Assembly (NCBI GenBank): GCA_016210565.1
Contig: JACQUA010000112.1
Location: 1-44,936 of the forward strand
Direction of reading: 5' to 3'
Origin: Chloroflexota bacterium
GTDB lineage: Bacteria > Chloroflexota > Dehalococcoidia > JACQUA01
Length of the DNA stretch: 44,936 nt
How positions within the stretch are numbered: the stretch's first letter is position 1; every line of letters begins with the position of its first letter. Position numbers and translations under genes: made by a program. This document shows, piece after piece, positions 1-8,176 of the stretch. The notes under the pieces are model-generated. The model was given only the letters and a program-made list of their open reading frames with translations, was not told where the DNA came from and did not search any database.

Positions 1-305
1 CGGCTCCGACTCGCTCGCGCTCGTCTTCGCTCAGAATGACATCATCCGACTGTGTCTCTCCGTATCGCACAATGTCCCACATCTCAACAGATGCTCTGTG
101 TCCAGCGCCCGGAAATGTGCGTAAAAGTGAGTTTGAAAAAGGGGGATCAACGGGATTTGACCCTTTCCCCAGGGGCTAACCCGTCCCGACAAGTCGGGAC
201 CCGCCGGCGGGCGAACACACGGGTTCGCCCCTACGGTTCCGCTGACTCCGATGGGGTGTTCATTCGCGCCTACTCGTGGTCACCGTGCTTTCCCGGGCAG
301 CGGCG
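1..305. other. Gene-free flank made of intergenic repeat fragments
   Basis: No convincing gene. The first 45 bases (ending CGCTCAGAATGACAT) match the right end of the foldback element at 44815-44911 and appear cut by the window start. Bases 131-158 are a partial copy of the GAAAAAGGGGGAT repeat. Bases 183-200 are a perfect 8-bp stem GTCCCGAC/GTCGGGAC with a two-base loop, followed by a GGGCGAAC...GGTTCGCCC arm pair near 207-236. The short ORFs here translate these repeats and look spurious. Confidence 0.6.
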
Positions 306-458
306 TCATACCGCCCGGACGATAGCGAGGATGCCGGCGATGATGAGATAGATGCCGATAATGACGGCGATGAGGCGCGGCCAGACAATCACGACCAGGC
401 CGGCAATGATGGACAGAATTCCCCCCAGGATGCCGCTAATGGATATGAGAGCGCTCAT
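306..458 (-). CDS. Small two-helix membrane protein, DUF3096-like
   Basis: A 50-residue hydrophobic peptide beginning MSALISISGILGG. It has two membrane segments, at about residues 3-21 and 25-47, separated by a WPR turn, and ends AIVRAV. This size and the glycine/isoleucine-rich pattern with a central W/VPR match my recollection of the DUF3096 family of unknown function. A longer reading from 551 exists, but AAAGGAGG lies a few bases upstream of the ATG at 458, so the short form is chosen. It stands apart from the array, with a repeat-filled gap upstream. No function is assigned; a membrane location is expected from the sequence. Confidence 0.72.
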   Translation of the reverse strand: MSALISISGILGGILSIIAGLVVIVWPRLIAVIIGIYLIIAGILAIVRAV

Positions 459-1024
459 GGTTCCTTGCCTCCTTTCAAAAGAGAAGACTACTCCGCTGAG
501 AATCGACTCGTGCAAAAATGGAACGAAAAGGATGGAACCACGAATAGACACTAATGAACACGAATGGCTTCCGAGGCGTTGAGGATGGGGATGCCCGCAT
601 ATCGGGCAACCCGGCCCGGAACAGGAAAGACGTTTCGTGCTTATTCGTGTTTATTTGTGGTTTCGGTCATTAACCCTTCTGGCTCCGCCTTGTCCGGGTT
701 ACCGGGTTAGAGATTACAGATTGCAGATTTCGGCAGACCACACCAAACGGCAACATATTCCTTTTCGTGTCTTTCGTGTTTTTCGCGGTTGAAGCGTTTC
801 GCGGCGCCCAAAGGCATTATAGCGCAAAAAGGCATGCGGTGATGCCGCTCACCACAGAGACACGGAGAACACAGAGGGACTTGCATAATGCCAGGGGAAA
901 ATATGAGAATATTGCCGGCGGCTGGATTTCCCGGCCTTCGGAGTCCGATTCTTTCTTCTCCCCCTCTGGAAAAGGGGAATTGATATCTTCTCCCCCTTTG
1001 AAAAAGGGGGATCAAGGGGGATTC
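459..1024. other. 566-base gene-free stretch holding three repeat types
   Basis: Bases 537-567 (CCACGAATAGACACTAATG...) and 641-666 (TTATTCGTGTTTATTTGTGG) are imperfect inverted arms of a CACGAA-type foldback also seen at 23213-23280. Bases 710-733 are an ACAGATTGCAGATT tract. Bases 853-880 are a CACAGAGACACGGAGAACAC word. Bases 957-1024 are two adjacent copies of the CCCCCTTTGAAAAAGGGGG repeat. ORFs on either strand through this stretch, including a 258-codon minus frame over 707-1483, have the skewed composition of shadow frames. Confidence 0.6.
957..1024. repeat. CCCCCTTTGAAAAAGGGGG repeat, two copies
   Basis: Two neighbouring palindromes, CTCCCCCTCTGG-AAAAGGGG and CTCCCCCTTTGAAAAAGGGG, the second followed by GATCAAGGGGGATTC. 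The last G-run sits directly before the ATG at 1025 and is the only purine-rich sequence that could serve that gene as a ribosome binding site. Other copies lie at 131-158, 23335-23375, 26028-26113, 37239-37262 (partial) and 41905-41992. Confidence 0.85.
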
Positions 1025-1591
1025 ATGATCTTGACGGTTAGTCGAATCTGTGGCCTGGCCGCGCCGCTCGCCGGCGTCATATCCCTGTGGCTGGCGATCT
1101 CCAGCGCGCCGTGGTTCAGCTTCACCCGGGAGGATCTGAGCGTGCTGGGCGTCCAGGGAACGGCGCCCGGCTTCTTCAACTGGGGCGTGGGCGTGACCGG
1201 GCTTTTGAGCATTGCCTTTGCCATCGGCCTGGGCAATGGATTGCCCGGGAGCCCGCGCCTGAAGAAACTGGGTGTCGTGGCCCTCATCGCCGGGTCGGCG
1301 GCGCTGGCCCTGGTGGGCCTGATCCCGCGGACCTACAGCGCTCCGCACCGTTACGCCTCGGGCATCTTCTTCACCCTGGTACCTTTTGCGATCTTTGCCA
1401 TCGGCCTGTCTCTGTTGAAGATAGGCCAGCGGCTTGCGGGATGGTCCAGCGTGGCCGCGGCGCTGGCGATGGTGGGGATCCAACTGGTGCCCTGGCCCTG
1501 GGAAGGCGGGGCGATTCCCCAGTTGCTTTCCGGCGCACCCTGGTGCCTCTGGACCGCGGCTATGGGGATAGGACTAACGTTGCGGGAGTAG
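1025..1591 (+). CDS. DUF998-like integral membrane protein
   Basis: A 188-residue hydrophobic protein with about six membrane segments. It starts MILTVSRICGLAAPLAGV and has an early SSAPWFSFTREDLSVLGV segment typical of DUF998 proteins (short aromatic stretch followed by LS.LGV). The frame is open upstream to 767, but that part translates repeats and is not hydrophobic. The ATG at 1025 lies just after AGGGGGATTC, so this start is preferred. It is the only convincing plus-strand gene in the window and converges on the last array gene, marking the left boundary of the array. DUF998 has no established biochemical role. The membrane topology is clear, the family call less so. Confidence 0.7.
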   Translation: MILTVSRICGLAAPLAGVISLWLAISSAPWFSFTREDLSVLGVQGTAPGFFNWGVGVTGLLSIAFAIGLGNGLPGSPRLKKLGVVALIAGSAALALVGLIPRTYSAPHRYASGIFFTLVPFAIFAIGLSLLKIGQRLAGWSSVAAALAMVGIQLVPWPWEGGAIPQLLSGAPWCLWTAAMGIGLTLRE

Positions 1592-1595
1592 GTCG

Positions 1596-1633
1596 CCGTT
1601 CGTTTGCCTGTCCTCAAGACGAAACGCGAACGG
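1596..1633. terminator. Possible hairpin between convergent genes
   Basis: CCGTTCG (1596-1602) can pair with CGAACGG (1627-1633), extended by TTT/AAA across a two-base bulge. It lies between the stops of the DUF998-like gene (plus) and the first M24 gene (minus), where a shared terminator would be expected. There is no T-run on either side, so this is a weak call. Confidence 0.28.
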
Positions 1634-1720
1634 GACGCCCCCCGTCCTGTCCTTCAGGCCAGTCCGTGTGGCCCTTGGGCAGGGCTCTGCGCCTCCGACG
1701 CGGGTTGGTACCGGGCTTCT

Positions 1721-2968
1721 TCAGGCGGCCGGCGCGACCAGTATCTCCTCGCGCGGGAAATGGTCAATAAGCTCGCACCCTGTCTCCGTTACCACCACCA
1801 TGTCCTCGAGTCTGACGCCCCCCACCCGGTGCTCCCCTTCGCAGCTTTCAACTGCAATCACCATGCCCGCCTCGATAACCTGGGGATGAGCAAAAGACCA
1901 CTGACGGTTGATGATCGGACGTTCGTAGCCCCCGCCAAGTCCGATGCCATGCCCGATCTCGATGCTCAGCACCTCGGCCTCTTCCTTGAACCCCCACTTC
2001 GTGGCCGGCGGGAAGTACTTCGCGGCATCAGCCGTCGTGGCCCCCGGCTTTATGGCATCGATTATGTTGTTGATGCGTTCGAGCAGGGTCTTGTACCAGT
2101 CTTTCTCACGAGCGTTGGGATTCCTGCCCGTAATGAAGGTGCGGTACTGACAGTCACCGTACCCCATATACCGGATGCTGCTGCAAAGAGCGCCGTAAAC
2201 CAGGTCCCCGGTCTGGATCATCCGTCCCGACTGGGTGAAGCCCCTTTCGAAACTGGCCGGACCAGTTCGGAAGCTTCCTGACGACATATCGTCGGCGCCG
2301 GCCTCGTAGACCGTGTTGCCCACAATCTGGGCCAGGTCCTTCTCCGTCAGGCCCGGCCTCAGGTTCTGCCACACCTTGTACCAGGCTGCCTCTACAATAG
2401 CGGCTACCATCTTCAGGCAATTGATTTCATCCGCGGTCTTGATCTCCCTCGCCTCGAGAATCAGGGACTTTGACTCGGTGCAGTGCAAGCCCAGCTTCTC
2501 CAGGGCCACCCTGCCGCCGCCATCAATGCCAATCATGCCGAGCTTTTCCCCCGCCAGGCCGCGGTCTTTGAGCTCCTGGTGGATTCCGGAGGCGAAAATC
2601 GCAGCCTCATCTTTCACGGCCTCGGGGCCAGGCGCCCCGCCCGCCCAGGTGTGAGCCATCCGCCAGTGTTTTATCCACGGGGCCTGGTCGGGCATCTGGT
2701 GAAACCATCCTGCCTGCTCAAACATCACCGGGTCATGTTCGGCAAAGAAGAGCACGTACTTCCCGCCCTCCCCAGAGCCGGAGCCTCGCAACCCGGTCAG
2801 ATAACGGACGTTCTCGCCGCTGGCGACGAGCAGGACTGGGATACCGTTCTGACGCATAATCTTTCTCGCCCGGGCAGCCCTTTCCTCTCTCATACGGGCT
2901 ACGTTGATGCGTTCCTGCCAGTCGGCGATGGCCGTGCCGAAGGTCAGTTTGGGCGCCATTCTTACCAT
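1721..2968 (-). CDS. M24 family creatinase/aminopeptidase-P-like protein, Cys-substituted (copy 1)
   Basis: A 415-residue cytoplasmic protein without signal peptide. Residues 18-170 form a creatinase-type N-terminal domain (NVRYLTGLRG at 53-62); residues 185-400 are the pita-bread M24 domain. Of the five metal ligands of M24 peptidases, His340 (in GHGIG), Glu374 (AVES) and Glu388 (RLEDM) are present, but both aspartates are cysteines: Cys262 (ALC) and Cys273 (GYGDC). Cys163 and Cys184 are also shared by all eight copies. An ordinary Xaa-Pro peptidase is therefore doubtful; a creatinase-like hydrolase or a novel metal site is possible. AGGAGGT precedes the ATG at 2968. It is the last array gene, 168 bases after an SBP. 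Confidence 0.9.
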   Translation of the reverse strand: MVRMAPKLTFGTAIADWQERINVARMREERAARARKIMRQNGIPVLLVASGENVRYLTGLRGSGSGEGGKYVLFFAEHDPVMFEQAGWFHQMPDQAPWIKHWRMAHTWAGGAPGPEAVKDEAAIFASGIHQELKDRGLAGEKLGMIGIDGGGRVALEKLGLHCTESKSLILEAREIKTADEINCLKMVAAIVEAAWYKVWQNLRPGLTEKDLAQIVGNTVYEAGADDMSSGSFRTGPASFERGFTQSGRMIQTGDLVYGALCSSIRYMGYGDCQYRTFITGRNPNAREKDWYKTLLERINNIIDAIKPGATTADAAKYFPPATKWGFKEEAEVLSIEIGHGIGLGGGYERPIINRQWSFAHPQVIEAGMVIAVESCEGEHRVGGVRLEDMVVVTETGCELIDHFPREEILVAPAA

Positions 2969-3107
2969 AGAGATTTACCTCCTGTTTTCAATTTCAAAAC
3001 AATTGTCAATGTGCGTCACGCGCACCACGCCCGTGCCAACCGTCTATTTTCCTGGCAATCGTTCGGACTTGGACGGCCAAACACAGTCGAGGATGAAGAT
3101 TCTGGCT

Positions 3108-3132
3108 CACAGGCACGGAGGCCTGTGGTACC
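3108..3132. repeat. REP-like hairpin CACAGGC/GCCTGTG
   Basis: CACAGGC-ACGGAG-GCCTGTG followed by GTACC. The same unit is at 35573-35597, and a version with compensated stem bases (CGCAGGC/GCCTGCG) is at 43397-43421. It lies in the 168-base gap between the SBP ending at 3137 and the M24 gene starting at 2968. Confidence 0.75.
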
Positions 3133-3136
3133 GGGC

Positions 3137-4288
3137 CTATTTTCTGAGAAGGGAGGCAAAGACTTGTCCGGCGAGTTTCTGGTCTTCAGTCTGCCCTTTG
3201 TAGTAGTTCTCATCCAGCAGGATGTCCTGCGGCGTGGGGACAAAAGCCGGGTCTATGCCTTCCATGGAAACGTCGGTTCTCCGCGAGGGCGCCCCGTAAG
3301 TCCGGGATACGATGGAAGCCCCTTCCTGGCTGAGTATCCAGTTGACGAAAAGTGTCCTGGCGTTTAGGTGGGAGACCTTCTGGAACGTGATGACGTTGGT
3401 CGATCCAAAGGCGACGTGGAACGGCTCTTTGAGCCGCGGCTGGCTCACCGGCGCCCCGATGGCAGTGAAGGCATTGGCGGCCTCCTGGTTGATGCCTATG
3501 GCCACGGGATATTTGGCTTTGGCTACCCATTCAATCATCTGGCGGTGGTCCCGGCTCATGATTGGTTCCTGCCTGGCCAGGTCTCGCATAAAGGCCACGC
3601 CTCTTTCCATACCCATCACATAGCGCACCATCACCCCGAACCAAGTACCCCCGCCTCCGCCAGTGGTGGGATCATTCAAGACGATTTGCCCTTTCCATTT
3701 GGGAGCTAACAGGTCATAGTACGACCCGATCTCGCCGGGTCTTACCAGCTCGGTGTTGATGGTCACGCTGGGCGACACGAACCCTATGAGGCTGATGACC
3801 TGCTTTCCCTGATCGTAATATGGTATCTTTCCACCCCGCCATTTGGAGCCGTCGGTTACTTCCGGCAGCAGCAAGAGCGGCTCCAAAAGTTCCAGGGTTC
3901 CCAGCGGTTTTATGGACGTCGTGATCGTAGATGGGCCGAACATCCCCACGTCGGCTATGTTCAGACCTGCCCTGGTCTCTCTGGACAGTCTCTCGGCAAT
4001 CTCGGCGCTGCCACCGGTGGTGAACTCTATGTCCATGCCATACCGTTGCTTGAAAGCAGTGATGAGAGCGTCTCGCTGAGCTGGGACGATGGACGAGCCG
4101 TAGACTGCCACCCTCCCTTCCTTCTGGGCTGCCGCCACCACCGCCTCCCACCCTCCAACCGCCCTGGCTGCCTGACTGACTCCGGCCGATGCTCCGGGCG
4201 AAGGGGCGGGCGGCGCAGCCGGCTCCCTGCAACCCGCGAACACGAGCAGCGATAGCAAACACAGTACTGACAGTAGTCCACGCTTCAT
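3137..4288 (-). CDS. Orphan ABC substrate-binding lipoprotein, type A (copy 1)
   Basis: A 383-residue exported lipoprotein. The N-terminus MKRGLLSVLCLLSLLVFAGC gives a signal peptide with lipobox Cys20, followed by a Pro/Ala-rich linker. The mature part has the fold markers of Fe3+/spermidine-type solute-binding proteins: KEGRVAVYGS, RAGLNIADVGMFG, KWKGQIVLNDPT and FVNWILSQEGA near the end. An upstream in-frame Met at 4387 is rejected because GAGGAGGT lies just before 4288 and the signal peptide begins there. It lies between a CapA (113 bases upstream) and an M24 gene. Its ligand is unknown. Its closest relative in the window by eye is the copy at 6895, which shares GGGGG after LNDPT. Confidence 0.9.
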   Translation of the reverse strand: MKRGLLSVLCLLSLLVFAGCREPAAPPAPSPGASAGVSQAARAVGGWEAVVAAAQKEGRVAVYGSSIVPAQRDALITAFKQRYGMDIEFTTGGSAEIAERLSRETRAGLNIADVGMFGPSTITTSIKPLGTLELLEPLLLLPEVTDGSKWRGGKIPYYDQGKQVISLIGFVSPSVTINTELVRPGEIGSYYDLLAPKWKGQIVLNDPTTGGGGGTWFGVMVRYVMGMERGVAFMRDLARQEPIMSRDHRQMIEWVAKAKYPVAIGINQEAANAFTAIGAPVSQPRLKEPFHVAFGSTNVITFQKVSHLNARTLFVNWILSQEGASIVSRTYGAPSRRTDVSMEGIDPAFVPTPQDILLDENYYKGQTEDQKLAGQVFASLLRK

Positions 4289-4401
4289 TGGGTACCTCCT
4301 CGGGATCCCGGCCCGATTTCTATGAAAGGAATGCGCCGGGCCGACTTCGGGCGCACCGGCATCGGGTGCCACCGGGTACGCCTTCATCCTTGCCCTACAA
4401 C

Positions 4402-5511
4402 TTAGACGCTTACCACCATCTCATCACCGTCCCGGGTGAAGGTGGTGTCGAATCTCTGGTCGCGGCAGATCGATGCCACGTAATCCGAAACCTCCTTGCT
4501 CCGCGGGTCAGACCCGGACAGCACCTCCGGATTGGTCTGTTTGTTGACCATGGCCGGGAAATACGACACCCGGGTTATCTTCTTGCCCAAAATCAGGACC
4601 CTGGCTATCACCGTCTTTCGCGAATCCGGGGGATACGGGTAGGTGGGGTATTCCGGGTCGAGCTCCCACCCGAGGACTTTCCAGGTGGCGTCCCGGCGCA
4701 CGGTCTCCACCGGCCGCCCGTCTATGGCAAAGTTGCCAAGACTATAAAAGATCACTTTGCCTTTGTAAACTTCAATACCCTTGAGAATATGGGTATGGTG
4801 GCCGATGATCATATCGGCGCCGGCATCGATGACGGCGTGGGCCGCTTCTTTCTGGTAAATGGCGACCACGGCCGGCACCAGGTGGACGCCCCAGTGCATG
4901 GAAACGATCACCACATCTGCGGCAGACCTTGCCTTCTTGACGTCGTCCAGGATTGCTTCCAAGTCTTCCTGATTGGGGAAGGTGAGTATCTTGGGAGGCA
5001 TCCCGGCCTGCCAGTCGAACTGCTCGTACGCCGTGGTAGCTCTCAGCGGCGCCGCGCCGGGTTTGTCCGGCCGGGCTTCGTACCCTTTGGGCAGCACCGA
5101 GCAATAGCCCAGGAAAGCTATCCTGACGCCTTTTCGCTCAACGATGGCCGGCTGGCGGGCCTCCTCTATGTTCTTGCCTGCGCCTACGATCTTGATGCCG
5201 TTCTTCCGCAGGAGGTCGAGGCTCTGCAGGAAAGGCTCGGGACCGAAGTCCAGGCTGTGGTTGCTGGCGGCCGACATTACGTGGAAACCCGCCGAGACGA
5301 GCGCGCCTACCTTGCGGGGGTGGCAGGGAACACTGGAACCCGCCACGTGCATCTGGGGGGCGCCCTTCGCGGCGAAGATGTTCTCGGTCTGACCGAAGAG
5401 GATATCGGCCCGTTTGAGAGTCGGTCCCACCTGCGAAAAGAACGACTCGGGGTTTTCGCGCCGGAACAGTACGTCCCCGACGGCGTGCAGCGATATTGTT
5501 TCTTGATTCAC
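4402..5511 (-). CDS. CapA/PGA_cap family protein, type A (copy 1)
   Basis: A 369-residue protein of the family named for poly-gamma-glutamate protein CapA, which has a calcineurin-like phosphoesterase fold. Expected metal-site motifs are present: GD at 12-13, Asn84-His85 in ASNHSLDFG, HWGVH at 206-210, GHHTH at 237-241 and FYSLGNF at 255-261. Unlike the CapA of encapsulated bacilli it has no membrane anchor, and no polyglutamate ligase gene is nearby, so a capsule role is not supported. Start codon is GTG at 5511 with AAGGAGAG upstream. It lies between an M24 gene (107 bases) and an SBP. Confidence 0.88.
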   Translation of the reverse strand: MNQETISLHAVGDVLFRRENPESFFSQVGPTLKRADILFGQTENIFAAKGAPQMHVAGSSVPCHPRKVGALVSAGFHVMSAASNHSLDFGPEPFLQSLDLLRKNGIKIVGAGKNIEEARQPAIVERKGVRIAFLGYCSVLPKGYEARPDKPGAAPLRATTAYEQFDWQAGMPPKILTFPNQEDLEAILDDVKKARSAADVVIVSMHWGVHLVPAVVAIYQKEAAHAVIDAGADMIIGHHTHILKGIEVYKGKVIFYSLGNFAIDGRPVETVRRDATWKVLGWELDPEYPTYPYPPDSRKTVIARVLILGKKITRVSYFPAMVNKQTNPEVLSGSDPRSKEVSDYVASICRDQRFDTTFTRDGDEMVVSV

Positions 5512-5618
5512 TTTCTCTCCTTATAGCTGAACTATATGGAATGACCCCAAACCGCGATTGCTTCTTCTGCATCCGTAGAAAGGGGACCAGAGCTAATCCG
5601 GGCGCTTCTGAAACCTTC

Positions 5619-6860
5619 TCAAAGGGGGGCGACCAGTATTTCATCTCGCGGGAAGAAATCTATCATCTCAGTCCCCGTTTCCGTCACCACCACCATATCT
5701 TCCAGCCGGACCCCTCCCACGCGGCGCTCCCCTTCCATACTTTCCACCGCTATCACCATCCCTGGCTCAAAAACCTGGGGGTGCTTCAGAGACCACTGGC
5801 GGTTGATTATGGGATGGTCGTAGCCCCCGCCTATCCCCAGTCCGTGTCCTATCTCTACGCTGAGCACTTCCGCCTCGTCTTTGTAACCCCAGGTGCTGGC
5901 GGGCGCAAAATGCCTGGCGGCGTCGGCCGTGGTGTCGCCCGGCTTGATAGCATCAATGATAGTATTGATCCGCTCCAGGAGTTTCTTGTACCAGTCCTTC
6001 TCCTTGTCGTTAGGTTTCCGACCGGTAATGAACGTACGGTACTGGCAATCGCCATAGCCCAGGTACTTGATGCTGGTGCAAAGGGCGCCGTAAACTAGGT
6101 CTCCAGTCTGGATGATGCGTCCCGTCTTGTTGAAGCCCCTTTCAAAAGTACCCGGACCCGAAAGAAAACCATTGGATGGCAGGTCGTCAGCGCCGGCTTC
6201 ATAGACAGCATCGGCTGCGATCTTCGTCAGGTCGGTCTCGCGGATGCCGGGCCTCAGCGCCTCCCATATTTTGTACCAGGCTGCCTCCACAATAGCCGCT
6301 ACCATTTTCTCACAACTGATTTCATCGATGGTTTTTATAGCCCGGGCTTCGAGTATTATAGGCTTGGCCTCCATACAATGAAGCCCCAGTTTTTCCAGTG
6401 CTGCCTTGCCGAAGCCATCCACCCCCATAAGCCCCAATTTCTCCCCGGTGAGTCCTCGGTCATTGACCTCCTGGAAGATCTCTGCGGCGAAGATGTTTGC
6501 CTCCTCCCGTGTAGCCTCCAGGCCGGCGGCTCCGCCGGCCCAGGAGTGGGCAATCCGCCAGCGCTTTATCCACGGCGCCTGGTCGGGCATCTGGTGAAAC
6601 CATCCCGGCTCCTCGAACATGACGGAATCATGGTCAGCGAAGAAAAGTACATACTTGGTGCCCGGCGTTGGAGTGCCGCGCAAGCCCGTTAGATAGCGGA
6701 CATTCTCCGGGCTGGCAGCCAGAAACACGGGAATCTCGTATTTCCGCATGATTTTCCGGGCCTTGGCGGCTCGTTCCTCTCTCATTCGGGCCACATTTAT
6801 ACGCTCCTGCCAATCAGCCATAGTGTTGCCGAAGGTCAGCTTATCAGCCATCTTTACCAT
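5619..6860 (-). CDS. M24 family Cys-substituted protein (copy 2)
   Basis: 413 residues, beginning MVKMADKLTFG. Cysteines stand at 261 and 272 in place of the M24 aspartates; His339, Glu373 and Glu387 are kept. The catalytic-histidine region reads GGGYDHP, so Tyr347 stands where some paralogs have His. The frame is open up to 6968, but that extension overlaps the end of the preceding SBP gene in another frame and lacks similarity to the paralogs. CAGGGAGTG before the ATG at 6860 supports the short form. Only 34 bases separate it from the SBP at 6895, so the two are probably co-transcribed. Confidence 0.9.
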   Translation of the reverse strand: MVKMADKLTFGNTMADWQERINVARMREERAAKARKIMRKYEIPVFLAASPENVRYLTGLRGTPTPGTKYVLFFADHDSVMFEEPGWFHQMPDQAPWIKRWRIAHSWAGGAAGLEATREEANIFAAEIFQEVNDRGLTGEKLGLMGVDGFGKAALEKLGLHCMEAKPIILEARAIKTIDEISCEKMVAAIVEAAWYKIWEALRPGIRETDLTKIAADAVYEAGADDLPSNGFLSGPGTFERGFNKTGRIIQTGDLVYGALCTSIKYLGYGDCQYRTFITGRKPNDKEKDWYKKLLERINTIIDAIKPGDTTADAARHFAPASTWGYKDEAEVLSVEIGHGLGIGGGYDHPIINRQWSLKHPQVFEPGMVIAVESMEGERRVGGVRLEDMVVVTETGTEMIDFFPRDEILVAPL

Positions 6861-6894
6861 AGAAACACTCCCTGCTTCAACAGGTACTTGTTTA

Positions 6895-8046
6895 TCATTT
6901 GAGCAAAGCGGCGAAAATCTCCCTGGCAAGCTTCTGATGTTCGCTTTGGGCTTTGTCAAAGTCTTCATCCAGAAGAATATCTTGCGGCGTGGGAATCAGA
7001 GCGGGGTCCACCCCTTCGGGAGGAACATCTACCCTTCTGGAAGCTATCCCGTAGGCTCGGGATATAAGGGAGTTCCCCTCTTTGCTCAGAGCCCAGTTCA
7101 CGAAAAGTTTCTTGGCGTTTGGATGGGAGGAATTCTTGAAGGCGACGACATTCGTTGACCCGACAGTGACATGAAACGGCTCTTTCAAACGGGGCTGGCT
7201 TACGGGTGCCCCGGCCTTCAAGAATTCGTTAACTGGCTCCTGGTTGATGCCTATAGCCAGGGGATTCTTCCCCTTGGCCACCCATTCAATCATTTGCCGG
7301 TGGTCACGGCTTACAATCGGCTCCTGCCTGGCCAGCGTTCGCATGAAGGCAACACCTTTTTCCGTCCCCATAGCATGGGTCATGATGAATCCAAACCAGA
7401 CTCCGCCGCCGCCGCCCACAGTGGGATCATTCAGTAATATCTGGCCCTTCCACTTCGGAGCGAGCAAATCATCATAGGATTTTACCTCCCCCGATTTCAC
7501 CAACTCGGTGTTGACCGTCAGGCTTGGAGACAGGAACCATGCCAGACTCGCTACCTGTCTTTCCCGGTCATGAAAGGGCAGTTTCCCGCCATGCCACTTA
7601 GAGGGGTCGGTTACCTCTGGCAAGATCAGGAGCGGCTCCAGCGTCTCCAGGAGTCCCAAGGGTTTTATCGCAGTAGCGATGGTGGTGGGGCCGGACATCC
7701 CCACATCAGCTATGTTCAATCCTGTCCTGGACTCCCTGGACAGCCTCTCCGCAATCTCAGGCCCCAAAGCCGTGGTAAACTCCAGGTCAATACCGTATCT
7801 TTCCTTGAAGGCCGTGAAAATTGCCTCCCGTCGGGCTGGCATGATGGGGGTGCCATAGAGCATGAGCTTCCCCTCTTTTTGGGCCGCGGCTACCACTCCT
7901 TCCCACCCTTGCGCCGCCCTGGCAGCGGGCGTCGGTTGGGGCTGAGTGCCGGGCGTGGATACTGCCGGCGTTCCCTTTTCCCCACAACTTGCTGCCCCCA
8001 ACAACCACGCCACAATTAGGATGAATAACACCATACCCTGTTTCAT
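6895..8046 (-). CDS. Orphan ABC substrate-binding lipoprotein, type A (copy 2)
   Basis: 383 residues. Signal peptide MKQGMVLFILIVAWLLGAAS with lipobox Cys21, then a Thr/Pro/Ala linker. The body carries KEGKLMLYGT, RTGLNIADVGMSG, KWKGQILLNDPT followed by five glycines, and FVNWALSKEGN near the C-terminus. The open frame runs to 8484 through the preceding CapA gene, but that part is a shadow. ATGGAGGACCGCG before the ATG at 8046 fixes the start. It sits in a CapA-SBP-M24 cassette. Like every SBP here it lacks an adjacent permease or ATPase. Confidence 0.9.
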   Translation of the reverse strand: MKQGMVLFILIVAWLLGAASCGEKGTPAVSTPGTQPQPTPAARAAQGWEGVVAAAQKEGKLMLYGTPIMPARREAIFTAFKERYGIDLEFTTALGPEIAERLSRESRTGLNIADVGMSGPTTIATAIKPLGLLETLEPLLILPEVTDPSKWHGGKLPFHDRERQVASLAWFLSPSLTVNTELVKSGEVKSYDDLLAPKWKGQILLNDPTVGGGGGVWFGFIMTHAMGTEKGVAFMRTLARQEPIVSRDHRQMIEWVAKGKNPLAIGINQEPVNEFLKAGAPVSQPRLKEPFHVTVGSTNVVAFKNSSHPNAKKLFVNWALSKEGNSLISRAYGIASRRVDVPPEGVDPALIPTPQDILLDEDFDKAQSEHQKLAREIFAALLK

Positions 8047-8176
8047 CGCGGTCCTCCATGCGCGAGAATCGTTGTCTCGTTCCTTGACTGAGAGACAGGC
8101 GATTCTCAAAAGAATTAATTTTGTTTCTCCACACCAGGGACCGTTCGCTGCTCCCAGCGCCTGCCGGTCAGATGTA

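Noticed and set aside
707-1483. 258-codon minus-strand ORF
   Set aside because: Antisense to the DUF998-like gene and running through repeats; composition is Arg/Gly/Gln-rich with no recognisable domain.
1721-2968. Plain Xaa-Pro aminopeptidase annotation
   Set aside because: Both aspartate metal ligands are cysteine in all eight copies, so the standard activity cannot be assumed.
4402-5511. Poly-gamma-glutamate capsule operon
   Set aside because: No CapB, CapC or CapD-like gene, no membrane anchor on any CapA, and twelve copies mixed with M24 and SBP genes.
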